A stretch of DNA of 64,000 nucleotides, taken from Alligator mississippiensis. Lineage: Eukaryota > Chordata > Crocodylia > Alligatoridae. The notes below the pieces were generated by a model. That model saw only the letters and a program-made list of their open reading frames with translations. It had not been told where the DNA came from and ran no database searches. Both the position numbers and the translations under genes were made by a program. Location of the stretch: assembly GCF_030867095.1 (NCBI RefSeq), contig NC_081827.1, positions 48,024,001-48,088,000 on the forward strand, in the 5' to 3' direction. Shown piece after piece: positions 57,697 to 64,000 of this stretch (the first letter of the stretch is position 1; every line of letters starts with the position of its first letter).

Positions 57697-59352
57697 TCAC
57701 TGGAGTGATGTCAGTCCCAGCGCACATGCCCTCAGGTTCCAAGCACAATACGAGACACCAATCGTTGCCAGCATAAGGTGATCTGCGCCGACACATTCCG
57801 GCCGTCCTGCATGCCACACGTGGGCTTTTTGACTAATCAGTCCTGCAACAAGCGCTGGCAGTGGAATAGGCCAGTGAGTATTACACGTTATCATGTCTAT
57901 GTCGGTGACATGTCCTCTACTCCACGAAACTTGTCTGACTAAAAAGCTTGCTTCTTCTTGGTTCAGCAGGTCGGATCCAAGTTCCACGACTAAACGTCCT
58001 AACCATACAGCTAGAGTCTCTTCAGATTGAATCTTTGATGCTCTACATAAATGCTGCAACTCAGTTCTGGTGCAAGCATAATAAGTAGTAGCAACTCTAT
58101 TCGTCATTGTTGTAGAACAAGCTGCTCCTTCGGGAGATGATGCTGTTATAGGCTGAACTGCTGCCACTGGGGTTACTGTTGAGGTTGCTGCTTCAGGCAG
58201 GAGGGGCGGATGCTCTCCTCCGCTTGACTCTCTCCTTCGTCGGCAGGAAGGCGTGGCTGGCTGGGACACCACTCCGTTGCTAGGCGGGGTTGCTGGCGAC
58301 GACGCTGCTTCGATGGGCAGAGTCGCTGACCGAACTCTCGCGGGTTCGTTAGAAGCTCCACCCTTCTTTTCCGGTTCTTCCACGCAGTCTCGCTCTTGCT
58401 CAGCGCCATCTTGGGCTGGCGTTTCAGGCTCTTTTTTCTCAGCTGCTTCTTTGACCGATCAGATCGCCATCTGCAGCTGGGCTTTCAAACTTAAATTCCT
58501 CTGCATTAGATTCATTATAGTACGAATAGTTGCACTACCTTCTCCCCCCTTGTCGTACCGCAAGGCTATTCTTTCGTCCGTGGGGTGCTCCTCCGTCTCC
58601 AGATCTTCACGGAGCTCAGATGGAAGCTCGCTACCCCGTAATCTAGACATTACCCTACACGGAGAGAACGAGCTGATGGGCTCCGGTTCTTCACTCTCCC
58701 AAGCATATCGTAGGCATCGGGCGCATTCCTGGGTGAAAGTCGGGTTCGTTTCACCCGCCGGGTTGGGTTTGGCGAGAGACACAGTATCGAGGGGCCTAAA
58801 CAGGACCCGCTCATCTCTCATTATACACCCGAACGCCGCAGGGAGCAAATACACTTCCCTTTCTTTCGGGGTTCCGTCTTCGGAGATTCCCTCTTCTCCC
58901 TTTAGTGACAAATGGCCACTTACAAATCTTTCACCCGTTCCGCCCGCCTGGTGGTAAGCGATATGGATCTCTAGTTCTTCAAAGCTTTTCACTTGGCGTT
59001 GGTTATCGCACCAAGGGCAATTCCTAACCAATTCTAACTCTAGCATGCTCTCTCTTAATTCCGTCTGAGTTGTTACGTGCGCATTCTCTCCCGATCTCAA
59101 TTCCATGTGCGAGTTCTCTCCCAATCTCAATCCCATCCTCATCTCCATGCGCGGGCCGGGCCCCGATCCCGCCCTCGTCGCCATGCGCAGCGGTGATTCC
59201 AATCCCATTCTGGCCGCCATGGGCAAGCCGGGGATGAACTGGGGTCGTACCGGACCCGTCTCCGGTGCATGCGGGCTGTGGCCGTCAGCCCGGGCATGCA
59301 GGGTGGAAGAAAACCGCGAAGCGGCTTGCGCACGTGAGTTAGAATTAGTCAT
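57697..59352 (-). pseudogene. gag-like polyprotein with zinc-finger-like and capsid-like motifs
   Basis: A single minus frame of about 550 codons starts at 59352 and is interrupted once by TGA at 58459-58461. The first part has a C2H2-like motif (C112, C115, F124, L127, H130, H134, with 14 residues between the second Cys and the first His). The second part begins with a low-complexity Pro/Ser/Ala-rich stretch. About 120 residues after its first Met it has IQSEETLAVWLGRL, whose Q..E....W..RL pattern resembles the retroviral capsid major homology region, followed by a helical segment. No zinc knuckle or protease is seen. The start codon lies within the LTR. Gag would assemble particles; this copy makes at most a truncated product unless the TGA is read through. 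Confidence 0.6.
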
Positions 59353-60115
59353 GGAGGCGTAACAGTTGATTGAAAAGATTGTTTACTTACACCCAAAGAT
59401 GGTATCAGTGTAGGCTGGATAAGTTTCCAGGCACAGCTCCCGCTTGAACCCTCGTTGGAGGACTCTGACAAAACGATTGCTCCCACGGAGTTTGCTAGGC
59501 TCCGCGGGTCCAGTTAAGTTGGGTTCGAAAGTTTCCCCGGAGTTATTCAGGCTCCGCGGGTCCGATAAGTTTTCCCCAGAGTTTGCTAGGCTCCGTGGGG
59601 TCCGAAATTACAGGAAAGGGATACGTCTAGGATTGCGCTCGGCGACGGGGAGAGGCGAGAAGCGAAAGCTCCGTAGGCTCGGTTCCATTGCCTCTCTTGC
59701 CTGCTTAGGGGAGGCGCACTGGGTCCACGAGGGTCCACAGCGCTTGGAGATCTTCACACAGAATCTCTCTCTCTCCTCCCTCCTCCGGCTTGGGCGGAAA
59801 CTACCCAAGCCTTTTCTACGGCTAGCAAGCCAATCGCTAGCCGCCACGTGTGCCTAAATTAGGAGTCGGCCAATAACATGGCGCGGACCCTAATACAAAT
59901 GGCGGGAACTTCTTTGCAACGTGTATCACTACAGTGCAAGAAAGAGATGCACCCTGCAAAGAAGCTGCAATTCGGCCGGAAATCCCCCGTTGCACCAGAG
60001 TTCTCTAACAGCAGAGAACTCTACCGTGCAAAGATAGCGACAAATTTGGTGGGGAATAATTTAGCAGTGCCGAAGCACACACACAAGCAAAAAATCACAA
60101 CTTTGGGTTGTGACA
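59148..60115 (-). repeat. 5' LTR of the gag-only element
   Basis: Same length as the other LTR with no net indel. Differences are mainly transitions, many at CpG sites. The minus strand contains ATCTTTGGGTGTAAGTAAAC near 59385, a possible splice donor just before the gag ATG. The LTR ends GCGCA on the minus strand and is followed by TGGAGATGAGGATGGGATTG, a possible but weak tRNA primer site. Confidence 0.8.
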
Positions 60116-63100
60116 TCCTCCAACTCTCTCCCCTAGGGAGGGGGCTCTTCTCAGCCAGACTGGTTGACCTGCTCCACCGGGCTTTAAACTAAGCCCGTTG
60201 GGGGACGGGGGCACTACCGCCACTGCTGGCCCGCTGAGCAATCCTTGCAAAGCCAGCAGGTCAAGGCACTTAAGGGAGCCCACCCCTGCCCCAGCCCTAG
60301 TAAAATCTGTGGGCAAGGAAGGAAACCCCCAGGGGGCACTTGCTTGCCTGTACACAAATGCCAGGAGCTTGGGGAATAAGCAGGAGGAACTCATCCTCCT
60401 GCTCAATGCAAATAATTATGAAGTCAGAGGGATAACGGAGACCTGGTGGGACTCCACCCATGACTGGACCATGGGTATAGATGGCTATACCCTGTACAGG
60501 AGGGATCGTGTAGAGAAAAGGGGCAGGGGTGTAGCTCTCTATGTTAAGGAAAGCTACACGTCCCTGCAAGCTGATACTGGCGACCAGGGTGGATGGTTGG
60601 AGACCCTCTGGGTTAAAATCCGTGGGGAACAAGGCACAGGGGACACAATGGTGGGAGTCTACTACAGACCTCCCACCCAAAGTCCTGAGCTTGACCAGGA
60701 GTTTGCCCGGGAACTGGCTGAGGCCACATGCTCCAGGACCATGGTTGTCATGGGTGACTTCAGTTACCCAGACATCTTGTGGGAGGATTGCTCAGCAAAA
60801 TCTGAGCAGTCGCAAAGCTTCCTTTCGTGCGTGGATCACTTCTACCTGACTCAAGAAGTCTATGGGCCAACGAGAGGCAAAGCGCTGCTCGACCTGGTAC
60901 TGGCTACTGGGGATGACCTAGTCGGCGACCTAGTGATCGATGGGAAGCTGGGTGACAGCGACCACAAGCTGATCACCTTCACCATCCGCTGAAAAGCTGG
61001 CAAGTCAGTCAGCAACACGGAAGTCCTTGACTTCAGGAAAGCCAACTTTGACAAGCTCAGGAGGCTTGTCAGTGAGGCTCTAAGGGACCATGACCACGGG
61101 GAGAGGGGAGTTCAAGAAGAGTGGTTGCTCCTCAAGGGAGCGATCCTCAAAGCACAAACTAAGTCTATTCCATCTCGGAGGAAAGGCAGCAAGAGGGCAC
61201 AGCAACCCACCTGGCTCTCCAGGGACCTAGCAGACCTCCTGAGGCTAAAAAGAAAGGCCTACAAAGGATGGAGGATGGGAGTCACCTCCAAGGAGGATTA
61301 TTCTGCACTGGTCCGGTCTTGTAGGGAGCAGACCGGGAAAGCCAAGGCTGCAACTGAACTCCAGCTAGCTTTGAGCATCAAGGACAATAAAAAGTCCTTT
61401 TTCAAATATGTGGGGAGCCGGAAGAAAAGCAGGGACAACGTTGGACCCCTGCTGAACCAGATGGGGCAACTGACAACTGACGCCCAGGAAAAAGCCAACC
61501 TATTAAATAGGAACTTTGCGTCGGTCTTTCATCAGTCCCATGGGACGCCCATGCCTGCTACGGGACAGGGAAGTCCGGGTGAGGGTGATCCCCTGCCCTC
61601 CATTGATGCTGACTTCGTAAAGGAACATCTTGAGAAGCTGGATACCTTCAAGTCAGCCGGCCCTGACAGTCTTCACCCCAGGGTACTCAAGGACCTGGCG
61701 AGCATCATAGCCCAGCCTCTAGCACGGATCTTTGAAAACTCTTGGCGCTCTGGTGTAGTGCCCGAAGACTGGAAGAAGGCCAATGTGGTGCCTATCTTCA
61801 AGAAAGGGAGGAAAGTGGATCCGGCTAACTATAGGCCCATCAGCCTGACTTCTATCCCGGGGAAGATCTTAGAAAAGTTTATTAAAGAGGCCATCCTCAA
61901 TGGACTGGCTGACGCCAACATCTTAAGGGATAGCCAGCACGGGTTTGTTGCGGGTAGGTCTTGCTTGACCAATCTCATTTCCTTCTACGACCAGGTGACC
62001 TATCACCTGGACAAGGGAGAAGAGATTGATGTCATATATCTTGACTTCAAAAAAGCCTTCAATCTGGTTTCCCATGATCACCTCTTGGAGAAACTGGCCA
62101 ATTGTCGCCTTGGGTCCTCCACGATCCACTGGCTGGAAAATTGGCTCTGGGGTCAGACCCAGAGGGTAGTAATTGATGGAAGTCACTCATCATGGTGTCC
62201 TGTGACCAGTGGGGTCCCCCAAGGCTCTGTCCTTGGACCCATACTGTTCAACATCTTCATTAATGATGTGGACAGTGGAGTCAGAAGCGGACTGGCCAAG
62301 TTTGCTGATGACACCAAACTTTGGGGCAAAGCATCCACACCAGAAGACAGGCGGGTGACCCAGACTGACCTGGACAGGCTCAGCAAGTGGGCGGACGAGA
62401 ATCTGATGGTATTCAACACCGATAAATGCAAGGTTCTCCACCTTGGGAAGAAAAACCCACAGCATCCTTATAGGCTCGGCAGTGCTATGTTGGCTAGCAC
62501 TAAGGAAGAAAGAGACTTGGGGGTCATCATTGACCACAAGATGAACATGAGCCTGCAATGCGATGCTGCGGCTAGTAAAGTGACCAAAACTCTGGCTTGC
62601 ATCCATAGATGCTTCTCAAGCAAATCCCGGGACATCATTCTCCCCCTGTACTCGGCCTTAGTGAGGCCGCAGCTGGAGTACTGCGTCCAGTTTTGGGCTC
62701 CACAATTCAAAAAGGATGTGGAGAAGCTTGAGAGAGTCCAGAGAAGAGCCACGTGCATGATCAGAGGTTAGGGAAGCAGACCCTACGATGACAGGCTGAG
62801 AGCCCTGGGGCTCTTTAGCCTGGAAAAGCGCAGGCTCAGGGGTGATCTGATGGCCACCTATAAGTTTATCAGGGGTGACCACCAGTATCTGGGGGAACGT
62901 TTGATCACCAGAGCTCCCCAAGGGATGACGACTAGGTCGAGTGGTCATAAACTACTACAAGACCATTTCAGGCTGGACATAAGGAAGAATTTCTTTACTG
63001 TCCGAGCCCCCAAGGTCTGGAACAGCCTGCCACCGGAGGTGGTTCAAGCGCCTTCATTGAACACGTTCAAGAGCAAACTGGATGCTTATCTTGCTGGGAT

Positions 63101-63206
63101 CCTATGCCCCCAGCTGACTTCCTGCCCTTTGGGCGGGGGGCTGGACTCAATGATCTTCTGAGGTCCCTTCCAGCCCTAATGTCTATGAAATCTATGTCTA
63201 TGAAAT
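60116..63206 (+). mobile_element. near full-length CR1 non-LTR retrotransposon
   Basis: It contains the 5' string GGGAGGGGGCTCTTCTCAGC and GGGCTTTAAACTAAGCCC, the whole endonuclease-RT ORF2, and the 3' end GAGGTCCCTTCCAGCCCTAA followed by TCTATGAAA-type repeats to 63206. Its true 5' start may lie left of the LTR element, at about 55800, with the LTR element inserted within it. That is suggested by the GCCTC/TCCTC flanks and by the inverted arms outside both. Different in sequence from the CR1 at 25.6 kb, so an independent copy. Confidence 0.88.
60198..63161 (+). pseudogene. CR1 ORF2: APE endonuclease and reverse transcriptase
   Basis: One frame runs throughout, broken by TGA at 60990-60992 and TAG at 62769-62771 only. 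Endonuclease part: TNARSLGNKQEEL with N54, ITETWWD with E81, GVALYVKES, MVGVYYRPP, MGDFSYPDILW, and GDSDHKLI near the end carry the APE-type metal and catalytic residues. RT part: GPDSLHPRVLKDL, VPIFKKGRK...NYRPISLTS, QHGFVAGRSC, YLDFKKAFNLV, SGVPQGSVLGPILF, FADDTKLW (nucleotides 62301-62324), then LERVQRRATCM and DIRKNFFTVR at the C-terminus. It would nick target DNA and reverse transcribe from the 3' end. Two stops make it inactive. Confidence 0.88.
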
Positions 63207-63570
63207 TATTCAATGAGCTTTTGTTCAAGCACCTCTGCTGCCATTTTTAAGTGTGGAAATGCTGATACATGAGACAGGAGGCTGCTGGAGCACAGCAATT
63301 GCCAAGCTCTAGCAGACTCAATTGAGTCTGCTCCAATGGGTTGGAATTCCTGTGTCAGAGCAGCCTCCACACTCGTGTATAGGTGAAAATGCACATTAGC
63401 CTGGCTTAATGCTCATCAACTAAATGTATGCTTTTTAAGAGACACTTAGTACGCATTAGCCTATTTTAATGCACATTAAGTAAAAAGCACATTTTTACAT
63501 GACACTTTAATGTGCATTAAAATAGGCTAATGTGCATTAAAGCACACTTGTAGGTCCACCCAATTATTTG
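63207..63570 (+). mobile_element. right arm of the palindromic DNA transposon
   Basis: It begins TTCAATGAGCTTTTGTTCAA and continues with GCCATTTTTAAGTGTGG and AATGCTGATACATGAGAC, the inverted counterpart of the left arm. It then holds internal inverted strings TTTAATGCACATTAAGT / CTTTAATGTGCATTAAAA (63470-63530). Arm lengths differ from the left side (about 360 against 215), so they may also be two separate copies. Confidence 0.5.
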
Positions 63571-63712
63571 CTGTCTGGTTTCTTGCGCTTTTTTACTGAT
63601 GCAGCTAGTACTGGCATTGTCATAGAAAGGAGAGCAGATTATTGAACCACTCCATTTGGCTAGGTCTGTGCTCATCCATTTCACTGCTCCTGCTGCCAAA
63701 ATGAACTTAGAG

Positions 63713-64000
63713 CAGTGGTTTTAAACTATAGGCACCCCTTGGAAAAAGCCATCTCTTTGTTTTTTATTCTTTTTTTGACTACAGAAAAATAAGAGAGCAA
63801 TTATTCTGTTGCAAAGAACTCAGAAAGGCTATAATGGAGCAGAATGCTTTTGACACTAATGATTACCATTTTAAATCTGTGGGTTTATCATGCGAATTAT
63901 GCTTGGACATGCAACAGTGCTAACATTGCATGGCGCCCCATGCACCCTTGCAAGGATCCCAAAACACCCCAGGGTACTGGAATACCTTGGTTGAGAATCA
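63713..64000 (+). mobile_element. hAT-type element cut by the window end
   Basis: It starts CAGTGGTTTTAAACTATAGG. The last visible bases, TACCTTGGTTGAGAATCA, look like the complement of the same end (TGATTCTCAACCAAGG). Only one to a few bases appear to be missing. Confidence 0.6.

Larger units (their letters stand above)
55888..60115 (-). mobile_element. gag-only LTR retrotransposon with 968-bp LTRs
   Basis: Two 968-base direct repeats (55888-56855 and 59148-60115) bound a 2.29-kb interior. Read on the minus strand each LTR is TGTCACAACCC...CA, and the left one is preceded by a polypurine tract. The flanking five bases, GCCTC and TCCTC on the plus strand, match at 4 of 5. The interior encodes a gag-like frame and a small ORF but no protease, RT or integrase. 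It would need proteins supplied by another element. LTR difference of roughly 3-4% by eye suggests a fairly young insertion. An ENS-1/Soprano-like arrangement (a chicken LTR element with one unusual ORF) is a possible analogue, not shown. Confidence 0.8.

Noticed and set aside
58253..58957. 234-codon plus-strand ORF
   Set aside because: It is antisense to the gag-like frame, which has the motifs and the right orientation relative to LTR ends and polypurine tract.
1..64000. CRISPR array, operon or phage
   Set aside because: No regularly spaced short repeats with unique spacers, no ribosome-binding sites or gene-dense strands; all evidence is for vertebrate repeat-rich DNA.

Overview
This window looks like intergenic DNA from a sauropsid vertebrate, most likely a crocodilian and possibly a turtle. 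The grounds are the general texture: two CR1 non-LTR retrotransposons with the CR1-type 3' tail, many short hAT-type elements with 8-bp target duplications, a Ty3/Gypsy-related element of Gmr1 type, solo LTRs and AT-rich unique DNA. I could not run a search, so the species is inference. I see no intact host protein-coding gene, no rRNA or tRNA gene and no CRISPR array. Almost all real coding sequence belongs to transposable elements, and most of it is broken.

Layout. 1-20.1 kb: unique AT-rich DNA with non-autonomous DNA transposons. These include two long ones with GC-rich tandem cores (3.1-4.9 and 10.8-12.4 kb) that share terminal sequences with shorter relatives at 7.9 and 53.9 kb. A probable solo LTR lies at 6.45-7.2 kb, an antisense reverse-transcriptase relic at 9.4-10.3 kb, and hAT-type elements at 12.4, 15.6, 18.3 and 19.0 kb. 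20.1-27.8 kb: a Gmr1-like LTR retrotransposon in plus orientation, flanked by the same 5 bases (GGCTG). Its order is gag, protease, integrase, reverse transcriptase, RNase H, so integrase precedes RT. Its 5' LTR is an inverted fold-back of the LTR 3' end, and its 3' LTR is split by a 5'-truncated CR1. 27.8-55.5 kb: mostly unique sequence with scattered hAT elements (35.3, 38.4, 45.3, 52.9 kb), two related TIR elements at 31.9-32.9 kb, a clear minus-strand solo LTR at 41.0-42.1 kb, another LTR candidate at 51 kb, a 71-bp hairpin at 49.6 kb, and a curious repeat/signal-peptide/transmembrane ORF cluster at 37.0-37.4 kb.

55.6-63.6 kb is a nested stack. Inverted arms of a DNA-transposon family flank a near full-length CR1 (endonuclease plus RT, two in-frame stops). 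A 4.2-kb minus-strand LTR element appears to have landed within or against that CR1. The LTR element has two 968-bp CpG-rich LTRs that differ by roughly 3-4% by eye. Between them is one long gag-like frame with a zinc-finger-like motif and a capsid major-homology-like motif, and no recognisable pol. This gag-only element and the rearranged Gmr1-like element are the most unusual parts of the window.

No genes here work together as a pathway. The functional relations are within each mobile element: LTR promoters, tRNA primer site and polypurine tract for replication, gag and pol products for particle and cDNA, and CR1 endonuclease/RT for target-primed insertion.
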